A DNA stretch of 12,738 nucleotides from an uncultured Frankineae bacterium (GTDB lineage Bacteria; Actinomycetota; Actinomycetes; Mycobacteriales; SCTD01). Below are positions 1-9,689 of this stretch, piece by piece. The position numbers and the translations under genes are program-made. The notes under the pieces are model-generated. The model saw only the letters and a program-made list of their open reading frames with translations, was not told the DNA's origin and did not search any database. The first letter of the stretch is position 1; each line of letters starts with the position of its first letter. The stretch is from NCBI GenBank assembly GCA_902805805.1, contig CADCUE010000093.1, positions 1 through 12,738 of the forward strand. Reading direction: 5' to 3'.

Positions 1-968
1 GCGCGCACGCCCCGCACGTCGACGGCACCAGCGACGACCAGCTCGCCCGCGACCCGCAGGCCCAGGCCGCCCGACTGCCCGCCGCCGCCTTCGACGCCGC
101 CCGTCGGGCGCTCGCCGACGGCGCACCGGTGCTCGTGCAGGTGCCCCGCCGCGGCTACGTCCCCAGCCTGGCCTGTGTCCGCGACCGCACGCCGGCCCGG
201 TGCGCGCACTGCGCCGGGCCGCTGTCGTCGTCGTCCGCCGACGCCGTCCTGGCCTGCCGCTGGTGCGGCCGGCCGGCGGTGGACTGGCGCTGCCCGACCT
301 GCGACGGCTCGCGCCTGCGCTCGTCGGTGGTCGGTGCCGGGCGCACGGCCGAGGAGCTCGGTCGGGCGTTCCCGGGCACGGCCGTCCGGACCTCGGGCCG
401 CGACGGGGTCCTGGCGCAGGTCCCCGACGCACCCGCTCTGGTCATCAGCACCCCGGGGGCCGAGCCGGTCGCCGACGGCGGGTACGGCGCCGTCCTGCTG
501 CTCGACGGCTGGGCGGCGCTCGGCCGGGCCGACCTTCGGACGGGGGAGGAGGCCCTGCGCCGGTGGTTCGCCGCCGCAGCGCTGGCCCGGCGAGGAGCGC
601 GGGTCGTCTGCGTGGCCGACCGCGCCCTGCCCCCGGTGCAGGCGCTCGTGCGCTGGGACCCCGCCGGGGCGGCAGCGCGCGAGCTCGCCGAGCGCGCGGA
701 GCTCGGCTTCCCGCCCGTCGTGCGGATGGCGTCGGTCTCGGGCCCCCCGGCGGCCGTGGCCGAGTTCGTGACCGCGCTGCCCGACCACGTCCGGCGCGAC
801 GTCCTCGGACCCGTCCCGGCCGCGGACGGCGAGGAGCGACTGCTCCTGCGGGCGCCGCGGGCGTCCGGCGGGCAGCTCGCCGCCGCGCTCAAGGCGGCGC
901 AGGGAGTGCGCAGCGCCCGCAAGGGCTCGCCGGTCCGCGTGGAGCTCGACCCGCGCGAGCTCGGCTGA
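1..968 (+). CDS. priA: Primosomal protein N' (PriA), C-terminal part, helicase-inactive actinobacterial form
   Basis: The 5' end lies outside the window; reading in frame from base 3 gives 321 residues to a TGA at 966-968. PriA family proteins rebuild replication forks by loading the replisome. The sequence shows the stretch VPRRGYVPSLAC followed by paired cysteines (CAHC, CRWC, CPTC), which is the PriA zinc-binding region, and the late motif ELGFPPVVRMA near the C-terminus. The helicase motifs expected after the zinc region (GTQMxAKGxDFP and QVxGRAGR) are absent: the matching stretch reads STPGAEPVADGG and then a degenerate segment. This is the known pattern in actinobacteria, where PriA is annotated as probably lacking helicase activity. 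One oddity is that only seven of the usual eight zinc cysteines are present, the second being Asp at 183-185. It ends 41 bases before def. Confidence 0.9.
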   Translation, partial: AHAPHVDGTSDDQLARDPQAQAARLPAAAFDAARRALADGAPVLVQVPRRGYVPSLACVRDRTPARCAHCAGPLSSSSADAVLACRWCGRPAVDWRCPTCDGSRLRSSVVGAGRTAEELGRAFPGTAVRTSGRDGVLAQVPDAPALVISTPGAEPVADGGYGAVLLLDGWAALGRADLRTGEEALRRWFAAAALARRGARVVCVADRALPPVQALVRWDPAGAAARELAERAELGFPPVVRMASVSGPPAAVAEFVTALPDHVRRDVLGPVPAADGEERLLLRAPRASGGQLAAALKAAQGVRSARKGSPVRVELDPRELG

Positions 969-997
969 CGGGTCCCGGCCCGGCAGCCGCGGTCACC

Positions 998-1003
998 TAC
1001 CCT
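998..1003 (+). promoter_or_regulatory. Candidate -10 element (TACCCT) for leaderless def
   Basis: TACCCT fits the TAnnnT pattern of the actinobacterial housekeeping sigma factor and ends 6 bases before the GTG of def. A transcript starting about 7 bases downstream would begin at or next to the start codon, which is the usual geometry of leaderless genes in this phylum. No good -35 hexamer is visible and the preceding bases give no clear Shine-Dalgarno. Prediction only. Confidence 0.35.
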
Positions 1004-1009
1004 GGGAGC

Positions 1010-1558
1010 GTGTCCCTGCGCCCCATCCGCCTGCTCGGCGACCCCGTGCTGCGCACGCCCGCGAGCCCGGTCACGACCTTCGACAAGGAGCTGCGCACGC
1101 TCGTCAAGGACCTGACCGACACGATGCTGGAGGCCCCCGGAGTGGGGCTCGCGGCGCCCCAGATCGGGGTCGGACTGCGGGTGTTCGTCTACGACGTCGA
1201 CGACGTGCTCGGGCACCTGGTCAACCCGGTGCTGCACTTCCCGAGCGACGAGGAGCAGGACGGGCCCGAGGGCTGCCTGTCGCTGCCCGACCTGACCTTC
1301 GACTGCGTCCGCAAGCAGCACGTGGTCGCCCACGGGCAGAACGTCTACGGCGACCCCGTCACGATCGACGGCAGCGACCTGCTGGCGCGCTGCGTCCAGC
1401 ACGAGACCGACCACCTCGACGGTGTGCTGTTCATCGACCGGCTCGACGCCGAGACCAAGAAGGCGGCGCTCGAGGCGGTCCGGCAGGCCGAGTGGGCCAA
1501 CTCGCCGCCGCCGGTCGTCAAGACCAGCCCGCACCCGCTGTTCGGACGCGCGCGCTGA
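1010..1558 (+). CDS. def: Peptide deformylase
   Basis: This 182-residue protein removes the formyl group from the N-terminal methionine of new proteins, using a bound divalent metal. All three family motifs are present: GVGLAAPQ at residues 44-51, EGCLSLP at 87-93 with metal ligand Cys89, and QHETDHLDG at 130-138 with ligands His131 and His135 and catalytic Glu132. The GTG at 1010 is chosen because the protein then begins [14 protein letters not shown], the normal start of the family; longer forms would run back through priA. There is no clear Shine-Dalgarno, and a TACCCT box just upstream suggests leaderless translation. It lies directly ahead of fmt, the enzyme that adds the formyl group Def removes, a classical pairing. 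Confidence 0.96.
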   Translation: MSLRPIRLLGDPVLRTPASPVTTFDKELRTLVKDLTDTMLEAPGVGLAAPQIGVGLRVFVYDVDDVLGHLVNPVLHFPSDEEQDGPEGCLSLPDLTFDCVRKQHVVAHGQNVYGDPVTIDGSDLLARCVQHETDHLDGVLFIDRLDAETKKAALEAVRQAEWANSPPPVVKTSPHPLFGRAR

Positions 1559-1571
1559 CGCGCCGCGCGGC

Positions 1572-2480
1572 ATGAGGCTGGTCTTCGCCGGCACCCCCGA
1601 GCCGGCGGTCCCGGCGCTCGAGGCCCTGCTCGACAGCCGCCACGACGTCGTGGCGGTCGTGACGCGCCCGGACGCCCCGGCCGGCCGCGGCCGCACCCTG
1701 CGTCCGAGCCCGGTCCGCGAGCGCGCCGAGGCGGCCGGCGTGGAGGTCCTGACCCCCGAGCACCCCCACGACGCGGCGTTCTCGACCCGCCTGCGCCAGC
1801 TCGCCCCCGACTGCTGCCCCGTCGTGGCGTACGGCGCGCTCGTGCCGCAGCCGGTGCTCGACATCCCGGTGCACGGCTGGATCAACCTCCACTTCTCGCT
1901 CCTGCCGGCCTGGCGCGGCGCCGCGCCCGTGCAGCACGCCGTCCTGCACGGGGACGAGGTCACCGGCGCCACGACCTTCCGCCTCGAGGCGGGCCTGGAC
2001 ACCGGTCCGGTCTTCGGCGTCACGACCGAGGCGGTGCGCCCCACCGACACCAGCGGCGACCTGCTCGCCCGGCTCGCCCGCGCCGGGGCCGGTCTGCTCG
2101 TCGCGACGCTGGACGGCGTCGAGGACGGCACGGTGCTCCCGGTCCCGCAGCCCGACCACGGCGTCAGCCTCGCGCCGAAGATCACCGTTGCGGACGCCCG
2201 GATCGACTGGACCGCACCGGCGGTGCGCGTGGACCGGCTCGTCCGGGCGTGCACCCCCGCGCCGGGCGCGTGGACGACGCTGCGCGGCAAGCGGGTCAAG
2301 CTCGGCCCGGTCGCCGCCACCGAGGAGGTGCTGCCGCCGGGGCAGGTGACGGGCGACCTCGTCGGCACCGCCACGACCGCGGTGCGGCTCGGCAGCGTGC
2401 GACCGGAGGGTCGCGGTGCCATGCCGGCCGCCGACTGGCTGCGCGGGCTGCGTCCGGCGCCGGGGGAGCGGTTCTCGTGA
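1572..2480 (+). CDS. fmt: Methionyl-tRNA formyltransferase
   Basis: This 302-residue enzyme transfers a formyl group from 10-formyltetrahydrofolate to the methionine on initiator tRNA. The start [16 protein letters not shown] is typical. The catalytic region [18 protein letters not shown] carries Asn105 and His107, and [10 protein letters not shown] supplies Asp143; these three match the known Asn-His-Asp triad of the family. The C-terminal part, from about residue 205, is the OB-like tRNA-binding domain. The ATG lies 13 bases after the def stop with no strong Shine-Dalgarno between, so translation may be coupled to def. The stop overlaps the rsmB start as GTGA. Length is normal for the family. 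Confidence 0.96.
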   Translation: MRLVFAGTPEPAVPALEALLDSRHDVVAVVTRPDAPAGRGRTLRPSPVRERAEAAGVEVLTPEHPHDAAFSTRLRQLAPDCCPVVAYGALVPQPVLDIPVHGWINLHFSLLPAWRGAAPVQHAVLHGDEVTGATTFRLEAGLDTGPVFGVTTEAVRPTDTSGDLLARLARAGAGLLVATLDGVEDGTVLPVPQPDHGVSLAPKITVADARIDWTAPAVRVDRLVRACTPAPGAWTTLRGKRVKLGPVAATEEVLPPGQVTGDLVGTATTAVRLGSVRPEGRGAMPAADWLRGLRPAPGERFS

Positions 2481-3907
2481 CCCCCCCGGCCGGGGACCGG
2501 CCGACCGGGGCCGGCAGCGGGACGCCCAGCGCTCCGAGGGCTGGCAAGCCGGACCGGCGCGCGGCCCGGCCGTACCGCCCGCCGGCGGACGACAAGCCGC
2601 GCCGCGCGGCCTACGACGTGCTGGTCGCCGTCCGCGAGAAGGACGCGTACGCCAACCTCGTGCTCCCCGGCCTGCTGCGCGAGCGCGGGCTGACCGGCCG
2701 CGACGCGGCGCTGGCCACGGAGCTGGCCTACGGCGCGCTGCGCGGGCAGGGGCTGTACGACGCCGTGGTCGCGGCGTGCGTCGACCGGCCGCTCGCCCGC
2801 GTCGACCCGCCGGTGCTGGACGTGCTGCGGCTCGGTGCCCACCAGCTGCTGCGCACCCGCATCCCCCCGCACGCCGCCGTCTCGGCCACCGTCGACCTCG
2901 CCCGCCGGGTCGTCAGCGCCGGGCCCGTCGCCTTCGTCAACGCCGTCCTGCGCAAGGTGGCGGCCCGCGACCTGGCGGCGTGGGTGGCGCAGCTCGCGCC
3001 GCCGGACGACCGCCTGGCAGCTCTGGCGCTCGAGCACAGCCATCCGAGGTGGATCGCCGGCGCGTTCCGGGACGCGCTCGGCGGTGACCTGTGGCAGACC
3101 GGCGCGGCGCTCGCCGCGGACGACGCCCGGCCCGAGGTCCACCTCGTCGCCCGGCGGCTGCCGCGTGACCAGCTGGTGGCCGCGAGCGGTGGCACGCCGG
3201 GTCCCTGGTCGCCGTACGCCGTGCGGCTGGCCGAGGGCGACCCCGGCGCGCTGGCGGCCGTGCAGCACGGCACCGCCGGGGTCCAGGACGAGGGGAGCCA
3301 GCTCATGGCCGTGGCGCTGGCCACGGCCCCGCTCGACGGGCCGGACCGCGTCTGGGTCGACCTGTGCGCCGGTCCGGGCGGCAAGGCGGCGCTGCTGGAC
3401 GTGCTCGCGCAGTCGCGCGGCGCCACGCTGCTGGCGCTCGAGGCGCAGCACCACCGGGCCCGCCTCGTGCGCCGCAGCGGCGTCGGCCACGTCGTCACCA
3501 CCGACTCGCGCACCCCGCCGCTGCGACCGGGCAGCGCCGACCGGGTGCTGCTCGACGCCCCGTGCAGCGGGCTGGGGGCGCTGCGCCGACGGCCCGAGGC
3601 CCGGTGGCGACGGCAGCCCACCGACCTGCCGGGCCTGACCAGGCTGCAGGGACAGCTGCTCGACGCCGCGGCGGTCCTGCTCCGCCCGGGCGGCGTCCTG
3701 GCGTACGTCACCTGCTCGCCGCACCTGGCCGAGACCGTCGTGCCCGTCGGGGACGTGCTGCGCCGGCATCCCGAGCTCGAGCAGCTCGACGCGCGGCCGC
3801 TGCTGCCCGGCGTCCCGGACCTCGGCGCCGGTCCGACGGTGCAGCTGTGGCCGCACCTGCACGGCACGGACGCGATGTTCCTGTGCCTGCTGCGCCGCAC
3901 CGCCTGA
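2477..3907 (+). CDS. rsmB: 16S rRNA (cytosine-967-C5)-methyltransferase RsmB (Sun/Fmu)
   Basis: This 476-residue protein methylates a cytosine of 16S rRNA with S-adenosylmethionine. After a basic, proline-rich N-terminal tail of about 40 residues comes a NusB-like RNA-binding domain ([20 protein letters not shown], about residues 45-170) and then a Rossmann methyltransferase domain. Visible motifs are DLCAGPGGK at 295-303 (AdoMet loop), DAPCSGLG with Cys363, and YVTCSPH with Cys413; the two cysteines are the release and attacking residues of RNA m5C methyltransferases. The GTG at 2477 overlaps the fmt stop by four bases and has a GGGGGAG Shine-Dalgarno 8 bases upstream. The order def-fmt-rsmB is widely conserved. 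It closes this block: the next gene follows after 230 bases. Confidence 0.93.
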   Translation: MTPPAGDRPTGAGSGTPSAPRAGKPDRRAARPYRPPADDKPRRAAYDVLVAVREKDAYANLVLPGLLRERGLTGRDAALATELAYGALRGQGLYDAVVAACVDRPLARVDPPVLDVLRLGAHQLLRTRIPPHAAVSATVDLARRVVSAGPVAFVNAVLRKVAARDLAAWVAQLAPPDDRLAALALEHSHPRWIAGAFRDALGGDLWQTGAALAADDARPEVHLVARRLPRDQLVAASGGTPGPWSPYAVRLAEGDPGALAAVQHGTAGVQDEGSQLMAVALATAPLDGPDRVWVDLCAGPGGKAALLDVLAQSRGATLLALEAQHHRARLVRRSGVGHVVTTDSRTPPLRPGSADRVLLDAPCSGLGALRRRPEARWRRQPTDLPGLTRLQGQLLDAAAVLLRPGGVLAYVTCSPHLAETVVPVGDVLRRHPELEQLDARPLLPGVPDLGAGPTVQLWPHLHGTDAMFLCLLRRTA

Positions 3908-3926
3908 CGGCCGCCACCCGAGGACG

Positions 3927-3949
3927 CGACCGGTCGGACGCCCCGGTCG
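3927..3949 (+). terminator. Weak hairpin after rsmB, possible terminator
   Basis: CGACCGG at 3927-3933 and CCGGTCG at 3943-3949 form a perfect 7-bp stem with a 9-base loop, 20 bases after the rsmB stop. No T-run follows, so it is not a classical intrinsic terminator, although U-poor hairpins can terminate in actinomycetes. Such stems arise easily in GC-rich DNA. Confidence 0.25.
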
Positions 3950-4030
3950 GGCCGGCTGGGACCGCAGGCCCTTCACTGCCGCGTCGCAGGCGCGCCGGTC
4001 CGAGGGGGAGGAGCGGACCACCACCCGGAT

Positions 4031-4042
4031 CGTCGCGCGACG
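4031..4042. repeat. 12-base perfect palindrome upstream of rpe
   Basis: CGTCGCGCGACG is a perfect palindrome about 95 bases upstream of rpe, and a GCATC/GATGC inverted pair (4051-4055 with 4072-4076) follows it. It could be a protein-binding site for the rpe promoter, but CG-rich palindromes are frequent by chance at this base composition, so no function is assigned. Confidence 0.2.
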
Positions 4043-4108
4043 ACGGTTCCGCATCGCAGTGCTCCGCCCGAGATGCGCCGAGCGACGGCGTCCTGTCGGG
4101 GGCGGCCC

Positions 4109-4132
4109 TAGACTCGTTGCCTGACGAAGGAG
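4109..4132 (+). promoter_or_regulatory. Candidate rpe promoter -10 (TAGACT) and ribosome binding site
   Basis: TAGACT at 4109-4114 matches the actinobacterial -10 pattern TAnnnT. It is followed by GAAGGAG (4126-4132), a strong Shine-Dalgarno 5 bases before the GTG of rpe. A start of transcription near 4121 would give a very short leader. No convincing -35 box is seen. The site would drive rpe and the overlapping response regulator gene. Confidence 0.5.
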
Positions 4133-4137
4133 TCCCC

Positions 4138-4812
4138 GTGCCGTCCCGTCCGCAGATCTCGCCGTCCGTCCTGTCGGCCGACTTCGCCCGGCTCGCCGAC
4201 GAGCTGGCGCGCATCGAGGGCGCCGCCGACTGGGCCCACGTCGACGTCATGGACAACCACTTCGTCCCCAACCTGACGCTCGGACTGCCCGTGGTGCAGG
4301 CCGTCCTCGCCGCCACGAGCCTGCCCGTCGACTGCCACCTGATGATCGAGGACCCGGACCGCTGGGCGCCGGCCTACGCCGAGGCCGGCGCCGGGAGCGT
4401 CACCTTCCACGCCGAGGCGGCCGCCGCTCCGGTCCGGCTGGCGCGCTCCCTGCGCTCCGCCGGAGCCCGCGCCGGTCTGGCGCTGAAGCCCGCCACACCG
4501 GTCGAGCCCTACCTCGACCTGCTGCCCGAGCTGGACATGCTGCTGGTCATGACCGTCGAGCCGGGCTTCGGCGGGCAGGGCTTCCTCGACGTCGTGCTGC
4601 CCAAGCTGCGCCGGTGCGCCGCCGCCATCCGGGGGCGCGAGCTCGACGTCTGGCTGCAGGTCGACGGCGGGGTCAGCGCCGAGACCATCGAGCGGTGCGC
4701 CGAGGCGGGGGCCGACGTCTTCGTCGCGGGCTCCGCGGTCTACGGAGCCGACGACCCGGCCGCGGCGGTGCAGGCGCTGCGGGCCCGGGCCGACGGGGTC
4801 CTGCGCCCGTGA
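4138..4812 (+). CDS. rpe: Ribulose-phosphate 3-epimerase
   Basis: This 224-residue enzyme interconverts ribulose 5-phosphate and xylulose 5-phosphate in the pentose phosphate pathway. The TIM-barrel motifs are complete: [13 protein letters not shown] at 7-19, [12 protein letters not shown] at 34-45 with metal ligands His34 and Asp36, CHLMI with His67, [10 protein letters not shown], and QVDGGV with catalytic Asp176. The GTG at 4138 is set by the AAGGAG Shine-Dalgarno just upstream and by the usual short N-terminus. Its stop overlaps the response regulator start (GTGA). Its nearness to the riboflavin operon makes sense because ribulose 5-phosphate is the substrate of the RibB half of RibBA. 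Confidence 0.96.
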   Translation: MPSRPQISPSVLSADFARLADELARIEGAADWAHVDVMDNHFVPNLTLGLPVVQAVLAATSLPVDCHLMIEDPDRWAPAYAEAGAGSVTFHAEAAAAPVRLARSLRSAGARAGLALKPATPVEPYLDLLPELDMLLVMTVEPGFGGQGFLDVVLPKLRRCAAAIRGRELDVWLQVDGGVSAETIERCAEAGADVFVAGSAVYGADDPAAAVQALRARADGVLRP

Positions 4813-5795
4813 CGACCGCACCGGTCCGTGCCGACGCAGCGGGTCCGGCGCCCGACGTGCCGCGCGTGCTGGTGGTCGACGACGACGCGACGATCGCCGG
4901 CGTGGCGCGCCTGTGCCTCGAGCTGGAGGGCTTCGCGGTGGACGTGGTCTCCGACGGGTCCGCGGCGCTGCAGGCCGTCCGCGCCGACCCGCCCGACCTC
5001 GTGCTGCTCGACGTCACCATGCCGGGCCTGTCGGGGCTCGACGTCGTGCGGCGGCTGCGGGCCGAGGCCGCGACCGCGGCGCTCCCGGTCATGCTCGTGA
5101 CCGCCCGGGGCCTGACCGCCGACAAGGTCGTCGGCCTGGCCGCGGGCGCCGACGACTACATCGTCAAGCCGTTCGACCCCGAGGAGCTCATCGCCCGCAT
5201 CCGCACCACGCTGCGCCGCACCGCCGACGCGCGGGCGGTGTCGCCGCTGACCGGCCTGCCGGGCAACGTGCGGATCGAGGTGGAGATCCGCTCGCGGGTC
5301 CGGGCCGGCACGCCGTACGCCATCGGTCACGTCGATCTCGACGAGTTCAAGAGCTACAACGACCACTACGGCTTCCTGCGCGGCGACGCCCTCCTGCTCG
5401 CGCTCAGCAGCTGCCTGACCTCGGCGGCCGCCGGGCAGGACCCGCCGGTCTTCGTCGGCCACGTGGGCGGCGACGACTTCGTCCTCGTCTCGACGCCGGA
5501 GCAGGCCGAGCCGGTCGCGCGCCGCGTCGCGGAGCGGTTCGACGAGGTCGTGCGCCGCTACTACGACCCCGAGGACCTGGCGCGCGGCGTCCTGGTGCAG
5601 CCGGACCGGCGCGGCGAGCTGCGCGAGCACCCCATCGTCTCGGTGAGCATCGGCGTGGCCTGGAGCGGGGCCGCCGACTCCGACCACCGCGCTGTCGTCG
5701 CGGCGGCCGGTGAGATGAAGCGCTACGCCAAGTCGCAGACCGGCTCGTCCGTCGCCGTGGACCGGCGCGGCAGCGCCGGCGCCGGGGACGGCTGA
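4809..5795 (+). CDS. Response regulator with variant GGDEF (GGDDF) output domain
   Basis: This 328-residue protein has a receiver domain at about 18-137 and a GGDEF-type domain at about 145-320. The receiver is intact: acidic pocket Asp24-Asp26, phosphoacceptor Asp68 in LLDVTMPG, Thr98 and Lys120 in VKPF. The output domain opens with SPLTGLPGN and keeps the substrate and metal region [14 protein letters not shown] (176-189), but the signature is GHVGGDDF (217-224), with Asp at the fourth position where active diguanylate cyclases have a metal-binding Glu. No RxxD inhibitory site precedes it. It ends with [12 protein letters not shown], a run I associate with a GGDDF subfamily. It may make cyclic di-GMP weakly, or only bind nucleotide; the sequence cannot decide. 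The GTG start overlaps the rpe stop by four bases, so the two are probably coupled. No histidine kinase gene is in the window. Confidence 0.88.
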   Translation: MTTAPVRADAAGPAPDVPRVLVVDDDATIAGVARLCLELEGFAVDVVSDGSAALQAVRADPPDLVLLDVTMPGLSGLDVVRRLRAEAATAALPVMLVTARGLTADKVVGLAAGADDYIVKPFDPEELIARIRTTLRRTADARAVSPLTGLPGNVRIEVEIRSRVRAGTPYAIGHVDLDEFKSYNDHYGFLRGDALLLALSSCLTSAAAGQDPPVFVGHVGGDDFVLVSTPEQAEPVARRVAERFDEVVRRYYDPEDLARGVLVQPDRRGELREHPIVSVSIGVAWSGAADSDHRAVVAAAGEMKRYAKSQTGSSVAVDRRGSAGAGDG

Positions 5796-5837
5796 GGCGC
5801 AGGACGGCGCGCCACGGCCGGTCGCGGCGCTGCGTGG

Positions 5838-5843
5838 CAGACT
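5838..5843 (+). promoter_or_regulatory. Candidate -10 (CAGACT) for the riboflavin operon
   Basis: CAGACT differs from the TAGACT seen before rpe by one base, keeps the key A and final T, and sits 14 bases before the first base of the riboswitch P1 stem, so transcription would begin near 5850 just ahead of the aptamer. No clear -35 box is visible. Read-through from rpe is also possible, since the preceding gene stops only 43 bases upstream. Confidence 0.4.
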
Positions 5844-5857
5844 GGGGACGACAGCAA

Positions 5858-6004
5858 GTGCGCTCCGGGGCAGGCGCCCTCTCGTTCCGCGGGAGGTGAG
5901 CGCTGACCGGCGGTGACAGTCCGCGACCCGCTGGCAGCCAGCCAGCGGTGGACCCGGTGCGATTCCGGGACCGACGGTGAGAGTCCGGAGGACAGGCAGC
6001 GCAC
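5858..6004 (+). promoter_or_regulatory. FMN riboswitch aptamer (RFN element) with enlarged P2 arm
   Basis: The conserved RFN blocks occur in order: GGGGC, ACCGGCGGTGACAGTCCGCG, CCGGTGCGATTCCGG, ACCGACGGTGAGAGTCCGGA. Stems I can draw are P1 GTGCGCT (5858-5864) with AGCGCAC (5998-6004), P3 GCGG with CCGC (5910-5924), P4 CCGCTGG (5928-5934) with CCAGCGG (5942-5948), P5 CCCGG with CCGGG (5953-5969), and P6 around CGG/CCG (5975-5987). P2 is unusually long: GGCGC (5873-5877) pairs with GCGCT (5900-5904) and CCTCTCG (5878-5884) with CGGGAGG (5890-5896). By family knowledge FMN binding lowers expression of the downstream riboflavin genes. It lies immediately upstream of ribD. Confidence 0.95.
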
Positions 6005-6050
6005 GGGCGGTCCGGGCTCACCCCTGCCGCGGGGCCAGCCGGTGCCGTCC

Positions 6051-6082
6051 GTCCCCGGAGCGCTCCCGACGCCCGAGGGGAC
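6051..6082 (+). promoter_or_regulatory. Putative ribD expression platform: hairpin masking the Shine-Dalgarno
   Basis: GTCCCC (6051-6056) is the exact reverse complement of GGGGAC (6077-6082), which overlaps the likely ribD Shine-Dalgarno GAGGGGA (6075-6081), 4 bases before the ATG. Formation of this stem would hide the ribosome binding site. The 20-base loop contains the palindrome GGAGCGCTCC (6057-6066), whose first seven bases are complementary to GCGCTCC (5860-5866) in the P1 5' arm. No T-run follows any hairpin here, so translational control fits better than termination. This is inference from base pairing only. Confidence 0.45.
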
Positions 6083-6085
6083 CCG

Positions 6086-7189
6086 ATGGCCGGCCAGGTG
6101 GAGCTCGACGCGCTGCGTCGGGCCGTCGTGCTGTCCCAGCGCGCCCTGGGCTCGACCTCGCCCAACCCGCCCGTCGGCGCCGTGCTGCTGAGCGCGGACG
6201 GCACGACCGTGGGTGAGGGCTGGACGCAGCCTCCGGGTGGCGCGCACGCCGAGGTCGTGGCCCTCGCCGCGGCGGGCGACCGCGCCCGCGGCGGCACGGC
6301 GGTCGTGACGCTCGAGCCCTGCCGCCACACCGGGCGCACGGGTCCCTGCACCTCGGCGCTGCTCGCCGCCGGCGTGGCCCGGGTCGTCGTCGCCTGCGCC
6401 GACCCCACGGCGCAGGCCGGCGGCGGGGCCGAGGTCCTGCGCGGTGCCGGCGTGGACGTCGAGACCGGTGTGCTCGCGGACGAGGTCGCTCTCGGGCCGC
6501 TCGAGGCCTGGCTCACCAGCCGGCGCACCGGTCGGCCGTTCGTCACCTGGAAGTACGCCGCCACCCTCGACGGGCGCAGCGCGGCCGCCGACGGCAGCTC
6601 GCGGTGGATCACCGGCGAGGTGTCGCGCGCCGACGTCCACCGGCTGCGGGCGCAGGCGGACGCCGTGCTGGCCGGGGTCGGGACCGTGCTGGCCGACGAC
6701 CCGCTGCTCGACGCCCGCGGGGTCGAGGCACCGCGCCAGCCCCTGCGGGCGGTCCTCGACACGCACGGCCGCACGCCGCTCACCGCCCGCGCGCTGCAGG
6801 GCCCGGCCCCGGCGCTGGTCGTCACCGGACCGCTGCTGGACGACCCCGGCTACCCGCGCCGGCGCGAGGTCGCCACCGACGCCCGGGGGCGGGTCGACCT
6901 GCGCTCCGCGCTGGCCGCGCTGCAGGACGAGCACGACGTGGTCAGCGTGCTGCTGGAGGGCGGACCCACCCTGGCCGGCGCCTTTTTGTCCGCCGGGCTG
7001 GTGGACCGCGTCGTGGCGTACGTCGCACCAGCCCTGCTCGGCAGCGGACCGGCGGCCCTCGGGGCCGCCGGCGTGGGAACGATCTCCGGAGCGCACCGGT
7101 TGCAGGTCGACGACGTCACCCGCACCGGCGAGGACGTGCGCCTGACGCTCAGGCGCCGCACGCTCCGGCCGGAAGAGAGGGTTGCCTAG
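6086..7189 (+). CDS. ribD: Bifunctional riboflavin biosynthesis deaminase/reductase RibD
   Basis: This 367-residue enzyme catalyses two consecutive steps on the pyrimidine intermediate: deamination, then NADPH-dependent reduction of the ribosyl side chain. The N-terminal deaminase domain (about 1-145) has the zinc and catalytic motif HAE at 54-56 and [13 protein letters not shown] with Cys79 and Cys88. The reductase domain (about 150-360) has [38 protein letters not shown] and LLEGGPTL. The ATG follows GAGGGGA by four bases and is the first gene after the FMN riboswitch. A TTTTT run at 6983-6987 gives the codons TTT TTG, rare at this GC content, but the frame is intact. The TAG stop abuts the next GTG directly. 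Confidence 0.96.
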   Translation: MAGQVELDALRRAVVLSQRALGSTSPNPPVGAVLLSADGTTVGEGWTQPPGGAHAEVVALAAAGDRARGGTAVVTLEPCRHTGRTGPCTSALLAAGVARVVVACADPTAQAGGGAEVLRGAGVDVETGVLADEVALGPLEAWLTSRRTGRPFVTWKYAATLDGRSAAADGSSRWITGEVSRADVHRLRAQADAVLAGVGTVLADDPLLDARGVEAPRQPLRAVLDTHGRTPLTARALQGPAPALVVTGPLLDDPGYPRRREVATDARGRVDLRSALAALQDEHDVVSVLLEGGPTLAGAFLSAGLVDRVVAYVAPALLGSGPAALGAAGVGTISGAHRLQVDDVTRTGEDVRLTLRRRTLRPEERVA

Positions 7190-7806
7190 GTGTTCACCGG
7201 GATCGTGGAGGAGCTCGGCGAGGTCCTCGCCATCGAGCCGCTGCCGGACGCGTCGCGGCTGACCGTGCGCGGAGCCGTCGTCACGTCGGACGCGGCGCAC
7301 GGCGACTCGATCGCCGTCAACGGCGTGTGCCTCACCGTCGTCGCCACCGTCGAGGGATCGTTCACCGCAGACGTCATGGCCGAGACCCTGCGCCGCTCGT
7401 CGCTGGGCAGCCTCGCCGTCGGCAGCCCCGTCAACCTCGAGCGGGCCGTCCGGGTCTCCGACCGCCTCGGCGGTCATGTGGTGCAGGGCCACGTCGACGG
7501 CACGGGCGAGCTGCTCGCCGTGACCCCCGACGAGCACTGGACGGTCGTGCGGGTGTCGCTGCCCGACGGCCTGGGCCGCTACGTCGTCGAGAAGGGGTCG
7601 ATCACCGTCGACGGCATCTCGCTGACCGTCAGCGCGCTCGACGACGACTGGTTCGAGGTGAGCCTGATCCCCACCACGCTGGGGCTGACGACCCTCGGCC
7701 GCAAGGGCCTGGGCGACCCGGTCAACCTCGAGGTCGACATCCTCGCCAAGCACGTCGAGAAGCTGCTGCAGGCCGGGGTCGCCCCCGGCCGGACGGAGAG
7801 GACGTC

Positions 7807-7810
<4 letters not shown>
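7190..7810 (+). CDS. ribE: Riboflavin synthase, alpha chain
   Basis: This 206-residue enzyme dismutates two molecules of 6,7-dimethyl-8-ribityllumazine into riboflavin and the pyrimidine that RibH reuses. It shows the internal duplication of the family: a first barrel beginning [12 protein letters not shown] with [13 protein letters not shown], and a second from about residue 98 with [13 protein letters not shown] and [13 protein letters not shown]. The GTG at 7190 follows the ribD stop with no gap and has GAGAGG (7175-7180) as Shine-Dalgarno; FTGIVEE is the invariant start of the family. It overlaps ribBA as ATGA. The same protein is called RibC in some species. Confidence 0.96.
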
Positions 7811-9662
<1,852 letters not shown>

Positions 9663-9689
9663 CCCATCCACCCTCAGAGAGGCACTGCT

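Noticed and set aside
155..4054. A 1299-codon minus-strand open frame opposite priA to rsmB, and similar long minus-strand frames opposite ribD, ribBA, hisG and others
   Set aside because: In very GC-rich DNA the strand opposite a real gene is often free of stops. The translations are low-complexity Arg/Ala/Gly/Pro-rich, match no family, and lie opposite genes with clear motifs.
6976..6990. TTTTT run after a GC-rich stretch inside ribD, as an internal terminator or slippery site
   Set aside because: The preceding GGCCGGCGCC folds only into a stem of about 3 bp. The RibD frame and conserved sequence continue normally on both sides.
9663..9689. A hidden or remnant hisE between ribH and hisG
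   Set aside because: Only 27 bases lie between the genes and they hold just the hisG ribosome binding site; no HisE-like residues occur in any frame nearby.
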